NCBI GenBank assembly: GCA_031769625.1
Contig: JAUIMM010000178.1
Span: forward strand, 30,274,001-30,338,000
Length of the DNA: 64,000 nucleotides
Origin: Taudactylus pleione
Taxonomy: Eukaryota > Chordata > Amphibia > Anura > Myobatrachidae
Reading direction: 5' to 3'
Shown here in pieces: positions 44,737 to 54,257 of this stretch. A program made the translations under genes and the position numbers. The number at the start of each line of letters is the position of its first letter. The stretch's first letter is position 1. The notes under the pieces are model-generated. The model worked only from the letters and a program-made list of their open reading frames with translations. It did not search any database and was not told where the DNA came from.

Positions 44737-45570
44737 ATGCTCAGAGAGGCAAGGTTCAGCTTCCAACCTACACCCCAGGACAAAATGGAGGATATTATTA
44801 AGTCCTTGCTCCAAGCTACAGCAGCTCAGCAGGAGACAAACAAACTTCAGCAGGAATCTACCAGAGCTCAGCAGGAATCCACCAGGGTGCAACTGTTGGC
44901 CTTGGAGACAGCCCAGAGGCAACAACAGGTCGCCATCGAGGAAACCTGCCAGGCCATAAAAGAGGTGGTACAGCACCTGCTCACCTGGCCCAGAGATGTT
45001 GCTACTGGTCCTCCCACCCCCACTCACTCCATACGAGCCAGTCACTTCCTCCAAAAGATGACTTCAGGCGATGATGTGGAGGCCTATCTCACCGCGTTTG
45101 AAAGAACAGCCGAAAGGGAGAGTTGGCCCAAGGAGCAGTGGGCAAGTCTGGTGGCACCTTTTTTGTCTGGGGAGCCACAAAAGGCCTATTTCGACTTATG
45201 CCTGGCTGATGCCAAGGACTATAAAAAACTAAAACAGGAGATCCTAACTCGCTTGGGAGTCACCACCTTTGTTCGTGCCCAACGGGTCCACCGCTAGGAG
45301 TTCCATAGGGACAAGCCTCCACATTCACAGATGCATGACCTTGTCCATCTGTCCTCTAAATGGCTACAGCCCGAGATGCTGACGGGACCACAGATCGTGG
45401 AAAGGGTCATGATGGACCGGTACCTGCGATCATTACCTGTGACTCTGCGCAAGTGGGTGAGCCATGCAGACCCTAAGTCCGTGGACCAGTTGGTCGAGCT
45501 GGTGGAGAGGTACGTGGCGGCTGAGGAGCTGATGAGTATGCCCCACCGAGCCCCGATGGCTCACCGGTGA
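44737..45570 (+). pseudogene. Gmr1-like gag with SCAN-like capsid region, one internal stop and a stop at its end
   Basis: The frame from ATG 44737 (or ATG 44785, MEDIIKSLLQ) has a Gln-rich coiled-coil start (TAAQQETNKLQQ), then a capsid region: VEAYLTAFERTAERESW, LSGEPQKAYFDL, then TAG at 45295-45297. The same frame continues with HDLVHLSSKWLQPEM, QIVERVMMDRYLRSLP and LVELVERYVAAEEL to TGA at 45568-45570. The part after the TAG strongly resembles the mammalian SCAN domain (W-L-x-P-E ... Q-I-x-E-x-V-x-x-x-x-F/Y-L-x-x-L-P). This fits the established view that SCAN derives from Gmr1-like gag. The TAG falls inside the conserved fold and must inactivate the copy. No stop separates the TGA from the zinc knuckle. 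Confidence 0.88.
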
Positions 45571-48500
45571 ACTCTCAGAGACACTGATAAGACTGTTCCA
45601 GGGGAGAAGGGTGCTGGGTGGTGGAATGTACCTAAGACTGAGGGTGTAGAACCTGGAGACAGGCCTGCCAGGCCGGGAAGGTTCTTGCCCCATAAACAAC
45701 TAGACATTAATATGACTCAGTGTTTCCGATGTGGTGGCTTCGGCCATATTGCCGCTAATTGTGCACTTACAACTGAACCTATGCAATGTGATACTGCTCA
45801 TGTCTACCGCAGGGGGTCTTTCTTTGCACAGATAGCCTGTACGGCTGACCGGCAGGCTGAGACTGATAAGCACATGTGTGTACTCACTGTAGATGGCAAC
45901 CAAGTAGAGGCACTGTTAGACTCTGGTAGCTTGGTGACACTTATAAAAGCTGAGCTGGTGAACCCCTTGAGGCATACAGGGAAAACTGTTGGTGTGACCT
46001 GCATACATGGGGATACTCGATATTATGTTACAGCTGAGGTGAACATCGAGACACCATGTGGCTCTGCTATAGTTTCTGTGGGTTTGGTGCATGGTCTGGT
46101 GTACAATGCAATATTGGGGAGATACTTTGCTCACTTCTGGAAGTTGTGGGAAAGCCGTTTTGTTCCAGAGGTGAACAACCCCGATCCATTTGAGAAGGTT
46201 ATCGATGTAGTGGAGGAGGGAGTTTCTTCTGAGTCAGAGTTATTCCCTTTTTCTACTATGGTTGGCGAACTAGAGAATGTGGAACGTGACGGTGGCCCGC
46301 CAACTGATGTGCCTCCCATTGAGGTGGGAAGTGTTGTTGGGCCAGGTGATCATCTGCCTGATTTAGAGGTCAGAAGAGAGGTCTTTGCCGTCGAGCAGTT
46401 GAATGACCCTACTTTGGTAAAGGCCAGGGAGAATGTAAAAGTAGTTGATGGTAAACCCGTAGACCCTGATAGTCCTTTGTCCTATCCCCACATGGCAATG
46501 TGTCAGGATTTGTTATATCAGGTGACTAAGAAGGGGGAAGATGTTGTGGAACAACTAATAGTTCCCAAAGCCTACAGAAGAACAGCGTTGGATCTGGCCC
46601 ATGGTCATATAACAGCAGGCCATCTAGGGGTAGAGAAAACCACTGAGCGAATAATGCAGAGGTTTTTCTGGCCCGGGCTTCATAAAGAGGTATCTGACTT
46701 TTGCGCAACCTGCCCTGAGTGTCAGTATCATGCTCCCAGGCCACATTTTAAGGGTCCACTAGTTCCATTGCCTATCATAGAGGTGCCGTTTGAAAGAATA
46801 GCGATGGATTTGGTTGGACCCTTAATGAAGTCTGCCAGGGGACACCAGTATATTCTGGTCATAATGGATTACGCTACCAGGCACCCGGAAGCGATCTCGT
46901 TGCGCAATACGTCAACCAAGACCATTGCCAGAGAGCTAGTTCATGTCTTTAGCAGGCTGGGTATACCCAAGGAGATACTAACTGACCAGGGTACACCGTT
47001 TATGTCCAAAGTCATGAAAGAGTTATGCCGCCTGTTCAAAATCGAACAGTTAAGAACTTCGGTTTATCACCCCCAAACCGATGGGCTGGTCGAGAGGTTT
47101 AACAAGATGGTAAAACACATGCTTAGGAAAGTGGTCGACAAGGATGGTAGGGATTGGGACTACTTATTGCCGTATTTATTGTTGGCCATAAGAGAAGTTC
47201 CCCAGTCCTCCTCCGGGTTTTCACCCTTCGACTTGTTGTATGGGAGACACCCAAGGGGGTTACTAGACATTGCCAAAGAGACATGGGAGGGGCAGTCTAG
47301 TCCTTACAAAATGGAGATTGAGTATGTTTCTCAAATGCAGGAGAGAATTGCTGCGGTAGTGCCGATAGTGAGAGAGCACCTGGAACAGGCTCAACAGGCA
47401 CAGCAGAGGGTATACAACCGCAATGCTCGGTTACGCAGCTTTGCTCCTGGGGACAGAGTGTTAGTATTGGTTCCCACTGTGGAAAATAAACTTTTGGCTA
47501 AATGGCAAGGGCCCTTTAAAATCTTAGAAAGAGTGGGGCAGGTCAATTACAAACTTTACCAGCCGGAGAAAAGAAAGCCAGAACAGATATACCATATAAA
47601 TCTGTTAAAGCCCTGGAAAGATAGAACGGTACTGTTGGCCGTCCGAGACCCTCCAGTAAGTCCAGGGCCCGTAGTTCCCGAAGTGACAGTGGCAAAAACC
47701 CTGTCGGCAATTCAACAACAAGAGATCAAGGAGTTTCTGATTAGAAATAGGGTGCTGTTCTCTGACGTACCTGGGAAAACCTCGGTCATTAAACATGACA
47801 TCATCACTGACCCAGGGGTTAAAGTTAATCTAAAGCCCTATAGGTTACCAGAAGCACAAAGAGAATCGGTGTCGAAAGAAATTAAAAATATGCTTGAGTT
47901 AGGGGTTATTGAAGAATCACATAGTGAATGGTCAAGTCCCATTGTGTTGATTCCAAAGCCCGACGGGAGTGTGCGTTTCTGCAATGACTTCCGAAAGTTG
48001 AACAGTGTTTCAAAATTTGATGCCTACCCGATGCCAAGAGTGGATGAACTGATTGAGAGACTAGGGATGGCCAGGTATTTAACCACTCTTGACCTAACCA
48101 AAGGGTATTGGCAAGTACCGTTAACCGAGAGCGCCAAACAAAAGACAGCTTTTTCAGCGCCAGAGGGCTTGTTTCAGTACAAGATGTTGCCCTTCGGGCT
48201 ACATGGGGCACCTGCTACCTTCCAAAGAATGATGGACAGGGTTCTAAGGCCCCATAGACAGTATGCGGCTGCTTATCTGGATGACGTGGTCGTTCAAAGT
48301 CGTGATTGGCAGTCTCACTTACCCAGGGTGCAAGCAGTGTTGGACTCCATCTATAAGGCAGGTTTGACAGCCAACCCAAAAAAGTGTTGTCTATGCATGG
48401 AGGAAGTAAAATATCTGGGATACACCATTGGCAGAGGCCTGATAAAGCCTCAGCTCAATAAAGTTGATGCCATACAAAACTGGCCACGGCCTCTGAATAA

Positions 48501-49200
48501 GAAGCAGGTGAGAGCCTTCTTGGGAATTACAGGGTACTACAGGAGGTTTATACCCAACTTTGCCACCATGGCAGTCCCACTGACTGACCTGACCAAAGGC
48601 AAACAAAAAGTCATGGTAGAATGGAGTCCTGAGGCAGAGAAAGCTTTTCGGGAGTTGAAAGTAGCGTTGTGTTCCCAACCAGTCCTGATGACTCCTAATT
48701 TTGAAAGGGAATTCATAGTACAAACCGATGCATCAGAAGTAGGTATAGGAGCGGTCCTGTCCCAGAACAAGGAGGGTGAGGAACACCCTATTTTCTATCT
48801 TAGCAGAAAGTTGAATGTACATGAGAGAAATTATGCCACAGTGGAGAAGGAGGCGTTGGCCATAAAGTGGGCGTTAGAGGCTCTCAGGTACTACTTAGTC
48901 GGAATAAAGTTCAAATTGATCACTGACCATGCCCCTCTGAAGTGGATGTCTGAAAATAAGGACAGTAATGCGAGAATTACAAGATGGTTCTTGGCGTTAC
49001 AAACGTTTAAATTTTCAGTGGAACACAGGCCAGGAAGCCAGCTGGCCAATGCTGATGCGTTGTCACGCGTTCATTGTTTGGGGGCTTCAGTTGTTCCGCC
49101 CCACAGGTCGAAACAAAAGGGGGGGATATGTGATAGGATCACTGGTAAAGTGGTCTGTGGCAGGTACATTTGTCCCAGATTCCTGTCTTTTGTGTTTTAA
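45571..49200 (+). CDS. Gmr1-like pol: zinc knuckle, protease, integrase, reverse transcriptase, RNase H
   Basis: Open for 1210 codons in the gag frame; positions below count from codon 45685. The zinc knuckle CFRCGGFGHIAANC is residues 13-26 (CX2CX4HX4C). The aspartic protease has LLDSGS with Asp79. Integrase begins with the HHCC region (HGHITAGHLG...CPEC) and has catalytic Asp375, Asp434 and Glu470, a DD35E spacing, then a GPF module (KWQGPFKILERV). RT has FCNDFRKLNS, TLDLTKGYWQVPL, LPFGLHGAPATFQRM and YLDDVVV (Asp866/Asp867). RNase H starts QTDASEVGIGAVLS (Asp1015) and ends NADALSR. The last 24 codons run into the 3' LTR. All catalytic residues are present with no internal stop. Integrase precedes RT, unlike ordinary gypsy elements. 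Confidence 0.96.
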   Translation, partial: TLRDTDKTVPGEKGAGWWNVPKTEGVEPGDRPARPGRFLPHKQLDINMTQCFRCGGFGHIAANCALTTEPMQCDTAHVYRRGSFFAQIACTADRQAETDKHMCVLTVDGNQVEALLDSGSLVTLIKAELVNPLRHTGKTVGVTCIHGDTRYYVTAEVNIETPCGSAIVSVGLVHGLVYNAILGRYFAHFWKLWESRFVPEVNNPDPFEKVIDVVEEGVSSESELFPFSTMVGELENVERDGGPPTDVPPIEVGSVVGPGDHLPDLEVRREVFAVEQLNDPTLVKARENVKVVDGKPVDPDSPLSYPHMAMCQDLLYQVTKKGEDVVEQLIVPKAYRRTALDLAHGHITAGHLGVEKTTERIMQRFFWPGLHKEVSDFCATCPECQYHAPRPHFKGPLVPLPIIEVPFERIAMDLVGPLMKSARGHQYILVIMDYATRHPEAISLRNTSTKTIARELVHVFSRLGIPKEILTDQGTPFMSKVMKELCRLFKIEQLRTSVYHPQTDGLVERFNKMVKHMLRKVVDKDGRDWDYLLPYLLLAIREVPQSSSGFSPFDLLYGRHPRGLLDIAKETWEGQSSPYKMEIEYVSQMQERIAAVVPIVREHLEQAQQAQQRVYNRNARLRSFAPGDRVLVLVPTVENKLLAKWQGPFKILERVGQVNYKLYQPEKRKPEQIYHINLLKPWKDRTVLLAVRDPPVSPGPVVPEVTVAKTLSAIQQQEIKEFLIRNRVLFSDVPGKTSVIKHDIITDPGVKVNLKPYRLPEAQRESVSKEIKNMLELGVIEESHSEWSSPIVLIPKPDGSVRFCNDFRKLNSVSKFDAYPMPRVDELIERLGMARYLTTLDLTKGYWQVPLTESAKQKTAFSAPEGLFQYKMLPFGLHGAPATFQRMMDRVLRPHRQYAAAYLDDVVVQSRDWQSHLPRVQAVLDSIYKAGLTANPKKCCLCMEEVKYLGYTIGRGLIKPQLNKVDAIQNWPRPLNKKQVRAFLGITGYYRRFIPNFATMAVPLTDLTKGKQKVMVEWSPEAEKAFRELKVALCSQPVLMTPNFEREFIVQTDASEVGIGAVLSQNKEGEEHPIFYLSRKLNVHERNYATVEKEALAIKWALEALRYYLVGIKFKLITDHAPLKWMSENKDSNARITRWFLALQTFKFSVEHRPGSQLANADALSRVHCLGASVVPPHRSKQKGGICDRITGKVVCGRYICPRFLSFVF
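49111..49126 (+). other. Polypurine tract
   Basis: AAACAAAAGGGGGGGA lies two bases before the 3' LTR start, the expected plus-strand priming site. Confidence 0.8.
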
Positions 49201-49734
49201 ACCCCCAGGAGAAAGTCTGCAGTGTAGCAGGCTTGAGTTTCGGCTTTTTGAAAAGCCGGTTTGGGACCTGGGGGTTGTGGGTGAGAGGAGAGGGAGGGCT
49301 CCACCCATTGCCACTCCAGGTTTTGGTTCTCGCAGCCTGGTAACAGGATTGTTAGTTTTCCACCTGAGAGTGGCCGTATAGGCCTAGTTTGTTTAGGGCT
49401 GATTGTCTCACCTGGGAGAGCAGGCAGGGAGTTTGCTCAGAGACACTTGGAAACCTAACTGTGAGTGTTGTGCTGTGCTTTTGTTGCTGGCGAGGGCATT
49501 TGGCCCTGCCAGGTTCTGGTAGTGAGGGAACTACCTGTGAAGTTAGTGCCCTGACAGGGCTAGGATTTATATTTATGTTTTCTTTATATTTCTGACATTG
49601 TACAATAAAGACTGGCGCCGACCAGCTTGTACTTGCATCCAGACTGGTGTGCTGCTTCCCTGCTGCTGTGTGTGTGTGTGTAAGGAAGGAGTCCTCTACC
49701 CAGGAGAGGGACCCCCTAACCTAACTGTGTCACA
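49129..49734 (+). repeat. Gmr1-like 3' LTR
   Basis: Same ends and length as the 5' LTR, with AATAAA at 49604-49609. By eye it differs by about seven or eight substitutions and two small indels, including GCCGTATAGG for GCCAATATAAG and an extended GT run near 49670. The pol stop codon (49198-49200) lies inside it. Confidence 0.93.
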
Positions 49735-50334
49735 ATATATATATATAGTGTAGGGGATGTAGAGGTGCACTGATTGTGATATAACACTCCAAAACAAAAA
49801 TATATATGTAATGTGCTAAAGAAAGATATTATTTCTTATATGTGCCACACCTCAAACAATAATTTAGTGGCAGCTGCAATGTAGTAATAGGGTTTTGGTG
49901 CCCAAAATAAATTTATAAAGAAATAGAAAAAGAAGCGCCTACTAGTGACAAAAAATATAAAATCAACACCCAAGTGAAACAAGACTGGTGACTGGTACAC
50001 TACTTATCTGGTAGGGAGTTCTTCAGTTACATGACCATTGGGAAGAATATATAGAAGAAAAAACAAAAAAGAAAAGCAACATAGTGTGTACCGTACTGCA
50101 CTGTATGTTATTATCTATAACCAAAACAGAAACTCTATTGGACCCTTTTTAGGGAATAATCCTTTCCCAACAAAACAACATAATCAGGGGTCACAATAAG
50201 TATTTCAGTTAAAAAACAAGTTTAATAACACAGTGAAGCACAATGGTAAAAAAACACACATACAAGAAACATAAATAGTTAAAGCTTATCTGTCCATTTA
50301 AGGAGGATCAAGGTACAGCCAACCCTGTGTTTTC
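49735..50334. other. DOK6 intron after the LTR element
   Basis: Continues the split TA microsatellite, then unassigned AT-rich sequence with no gene. Confidence 0.45.
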
Positions 50335-50630
50335 TCTGAACTGCTGGGCTCAATGTCGGGAATGACATTGAGCATACACACTGAACAATATCGTTCACGA
50401 TATCGTTCAGTGACATCACCCTCCCTCATCCCTGAACATGCACAACCTGATGATATCGTCAGCTTGGTCTGCAGGATCAAATGATGAAAGGCATCATTAA
50501 CAATTTGCAGGAGCATGCATCTTTAACGATATCTAGCATACACACTGGATGATATTGAATGATATGAATGATAACGATATAGTTATCGTCCATATCATTC
50601 AATTTATCATCTAGTGTGTATGAGCCTTTA
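50335..50630. repeat. MITE-like repeat with recurrent GCATACACACT and ATATCGTT motifs
   Basis: GAGCATACACACTGAAC at 50370 and TAGCATACACACTGG at 50527 are repeated. The right end, reverse-complemented, is GGCTCATACACACTAG. Palindromes include AACAATATCGTTCACGATATCGTT and ATAACGATATAGTTATCG, and GATAT steps are frequent. It is probably a non-autonomous DNA element; the left end is uncertain. Confidence 0.55.
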
Positions 50631-51730
50631 GACCTATGTGGTTTGAAGTCGCCCTCTTAAGTGTGCACAAAAATTATGTTGATAGTTGATGTCCCATTTA
50701 CAGCTGACACTCATGCTGCATGACACTTGCTTCAGCATTACCTGCCTGTTGATGTGATTGTTATAGTTTTATTCCCAGCAGAACCACAGTGTGGTATCTA
50801 ACAATACTTTCTGTTTGTTACATTTTCAATTTGACTATATTTTGGGGCTCAAAGTAGTCAGATTGTTCAAGGCGACAAGAAGGTTTACATTTTGAGTGTA
50901 ATTGGAGGAAGGTTTTAAATAGTTTCTATAAAAGTTGCCGTTTTGCTTTGATAAAGATAAACCGTGCCTTACTAAAAAGATTCACCTGTAATAAACTTCT
51001 TTTATTCTGTTGTTTAAATCTCACTGCATGTCACCTATAGTTTATAGCAGTTAAATTCTTGTCTTACAGTTTTATATGCTTCTTTACCTATTATTACTCC
51101 TTGCTCAATGAAGCAAATGACTCCTAAAATGTTACATGTACCCTTTGTATGACTTCTGCTGCTTTAAATACTACTCTAGGGGATATTATATATGGGTATC
51201 TTTGTTTTCTACATTTGTATATTCGTGTTAACATACAGTAGATGTAAAGCGAAATAGAAAATAATTACATAATTTTATCATTTTCTCTCAAATTTTATTA
51301 ATTGTCAAATTCTTGCTGGATACTGTTTTCCCTTAGCATTTGGTGTTAAACCTGATTTTATTAGCATTTGTTTTAAATATGCAAATTACCTGTATTGGTC
51401 ATAAGGACCTCAAACATTTATGATTTCTGCATGCAGTCGTGTGCAGAATTCTCAGCCATGTTACTGCACATCTATTTTACTGTAGATGCCAAAGTTATAC
51501 ACAAATTATACAAAGATGTCATTCCATACAGTGTGCAAAATTTTGCTACATCTGTAACTAAGTTATATTGCAGTAATACAAATACATTGGTACATAGAAA
51601 CAGTGATTTAAGGACTTGCTCATACCTATTAGCTGAGATAACACGTTATTCAACCAGCACCTACTGAAAATTGTTTCTTAAAGATAAAACCTTAAAAAAA
51701 ACAAAACTAGTAACTTGCACCATTTTGGAC
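50631..51730. other. DOK6 intron, no feature recognised
   Basis: AT-rich with no gene or repeat boundary seen. Confidence 0.45.
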
Positions 51731-52330
51731 ACTTAAGAGATGTATGTGTTTCCACATACATCTCCTCAGTGTCAAGTGACAGAACCCACAAGGTTTCCTA
51801 CATTTGCCGGGCCGCCAGTCAATTAGTGGCCACACTAGAGTAAGTGGCCGCTGACTGGCTAACAGACAGGCCAATCAGCGGCTGCTTACTTTTGTGGCTG
51901 TGGCATTACAGTCCAACTAGTTTGAGCCCGGTGCTGGAATTAAAATTAAAGGGAAACTAAAGCAATTTTTCCCCTGTACTTTTAAAAACATGGAGCCCAG
52001 TGCTGGTTCATAAAATACACACACATTTTGTCCCCCATATTTTTAGAACCAGGACTGGTTCACAGAGCCCAGGGCTGGTTATGCTTTTGGGGGGGAACCC
52101 CACACCATTTTTAATTATATTTACAGTTTTTTTAACAAATATACACACAAGCAGCCTGCATGTATCTCACTTATGTGTGCAGGCAGCTTGTTCAGGAGTG
52201 TTGGTTTACGGGGAACACAGGGAACATGGGTAGGAAACACGATCACATGCACCATCAGAAAACACAATACAATTAAATAACTATAGCTTAGTAAATTCCA
52301 GAATTTCATTTAAAAGGACTCCCGTGTTCA
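51731..52330. repeat. Complex dispersed repeat, copy B (GCTGGTT family)
   Basis: Contains GAGCCCGGTGCTGG, GAGCCCAGTGCTGGTT and GAGCCCAGGGCTGGTT units with TTTTGTCCCCCATATTT between, as in copies A (14.73 kb) and C (61.15 kb). It includes hairpins: AGATGTATGTGTTTCC with its complement at about 51739-51764, and a GCCAGTCAATTAGTGGCC / GGCCAATCAGCGGC pair at 51810-51885. Confidence 0.55.
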
Positions 52331-53786
52331 ATTGATCCTATCCATGTTTTTAAATACAGACAAACATGGGCTAAACTTGATTCTTAGTAAATTTAGCCCT
52401 GGATCTTTAATTCTGAATTTGGATAATGATATGCCAGGAGATGAGTTTTTGTGTTATGCACCTTTTTGGTTCTCCTTTATGGAGGCCCAAATTAATCAGT
52501 GGTCTACATGGTGTAGAGCAAATGCAGTCACTGAAGGGAATGGTTAAATCATTTTAAATTCCATTTGGTAAAAGTGGAATTAGCATTTAAAATCAAATTA
52601 AATTTATCTGTGTTTGAACATATTTTTTTTGCTTTTTTAACACTAAGTGCAAATTCAATCAAAACTCATAGATTACAAAATGCAAGATTTTTTTCAATTT
52701 GTCCAACAATAGAGTACACAGTGTGATCTTTCCTAGTAAATTCAGTTTTGAGTAATACTTCATACTACAAATTAAACACAACACAACAGTGACTTACAAT
52801 CATTTTACATAATTAAAACCATTTATCTTGCTATTCCTTTAATTATAGATTTGTCTCTGTTGGAGTATAGCAATCATCTGTCTACACAAGAACATTTTTC
52901 TACATTGCTGTCAAGAAGCATATAAAGAAGAATTTGTTAAGAGCACATATTATCAAAGGGTTGATATGATTTCTGCTAAAATAATACCCAATTCAGCAAT
53001 ATTGTAATGACCACCTAAATTTATCATTCACTTAATTTAATGAGCTGAATTTGTAGATATTTTTCATGTTAGCACCTCAGTAGGGCACATAGCCTTTTTA
53101 ATTGCTGTTTTTCAGAAGAATATATTTTTAATAGTATAATACCCTAGCAAGTGTCCATGTAGTTCTGCATTTACTTATATAAATTTAATTATGGGAGAAA
53201 ACTGGAGAAGATGAATCACAGTCTGCATATTTATGTATCATTTACTAGAGCTGAGGTCTAATGCAATTAAGGTGCATAGTAAGTTGCACAATATAAATGA
53301 AGATCCTGAATAACATATACTGAAAAAAAGTCTTTAAGCATTTGAAATGATTCTGGATGCAGTAAAAACTCTGTTTTTGAGATATATCAATCTTGACAGC
53401 ACCAGTATGATGAAGAAGAAAGCATAGGCTATTTTGTCCTCGAGAAAGGCAAAAAAACTAAACATTCTGAGTTGTTGAAAAAATTTGAGTAATTTATGCA
53501 AAAAAAGTTCAGATTACATTCAGAGCCAAACAAACCTCGATTGCATCCGAATCCGCATTGGCAACACATGTGCCACATTTTTGCCAAGTGCAAAAATATT
53601 GTAATTATGTTGATATACAGAGCTCTCTGTGTTTGTACAGCGTACTCTACCTTTGTCACACTGTTAATAAAAATACAGTCACCATGTCTGAATTAAACCA
53701 TGCAATCAATTTGCAAAGACACAGTCAGATGTGATCCAAAAATAAAGTTTATTAAAAATATAAAGCAATAAATTTAATCTAAAAAT
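52331..53786. other. DOK6 intron, no feature recognised
   Basis: Very AT-rich with no gene or clear repeat boundary. Confidence 0.45.
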
Positions 53787-53969
53787 TAGAGATGTGCGGG
53801 TTCGGTTTTACTCGGATATGTTCGGATCTCAAAAAAGGCATTTTATTGGCTATCGGCTATCACGTGTTTTGGATAGCCAATAAAATAATTCCGAACTAAT
53901 CTGAATTTACGATAATTTTGGTGAAAAGAACCGAGTAAATCCAAGTAAAACCGAACCCGCACATCTCTA
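53787..53969. mobile_element. 183-bp MITE with ~30-bp TIRs
   Basis: The left end TAGAGATGTGCGGGTTCGG and the reverse-complemented right end are identical for 26 bases and differ once within 30 (ACTCGGA / ACTTGGA). The centre holds a further inverted pair, ATTTTATTGGCTATC and GATAGCCAATAAAAT. It has no coding capacity. TA at the outer edge suggests a TA or TWA target class, but this is unproven. Confidence 0.9.
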
Positions 53970-54064
53970 CTAAAACTACATATTTTTCATGTAAAAAAAT
54001 AAAGTATAGTCCACTATGTCCAAAATTGGATAGCCTTGCCCAAGCTTGCCTGTGGCTTCTTTGA

Positions 54065-54257
54065 GGGTAGATTTAATATCTCACAGTATGTATCAGCAGC
54101 TGATGATCGTGGCTTTGATTGATGGATTTAAAGCGACAACAGAAAAAATGCTAACCCAGTCTGGTTTAGCATTTATTTCTGTTGCCGCTTTTAATCCATA
54201 GGTCAAAGCCATTGATCATTGGCAGCTTTGACAAACCATGGGATAGTAAATCTAGCC
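54065..54257. mobile_element. 193-bp palindromic fold-back MITE
   Basis: GGGTAGATTTAATATC at the left pairs with GATAGTAAATCTAGCC at the right. Pairing continues inward through TGGCTTTGATTGATGGAT and ACAACAGAAAAAATGCTAA against TTTAGCATTTATTTCTG and ATCCATAGGTCAAAGCC, leaving a loop of about 10 bases. The element is thus almost entirely one imperfect hairpin. Confidence 0.88.

Larger units (their letters stand above)
43985..49734 (+). mobile_element. Gmr1-like Ty3/gypsy LTR retrotransposon with integrase before RT
   Basis: A 5750-bp element: 5' LTR (43985-44589), primer site (44593-44610), gag (44737-45570), pol (to 49200), polypurine tract (49111-49126), 3' LTR (49129-49734). It inserted in a (TA)n microsatellite; ATAT lies on both sides (43981-43984, 49735-49738), consistent with a 4-bp duplication though ambiguous in TA repeats. 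Pol order is protease, integrase, RT, RNase H. That is a Ty1/copia-like order in a Ty3/gypsy-type RT and marks the Gmr1-like group known from fish, amphibians and invertebrate chordates. Gag and pol share one frame. LTRs differ at about 11 positions of ~605 by eye. Confidence 0.95.

Noticed and set aside
44659..45054. 131-codon minus-strand ORF over gag
   Set aside because: Antisense shadow of the Gmr1-like gag.
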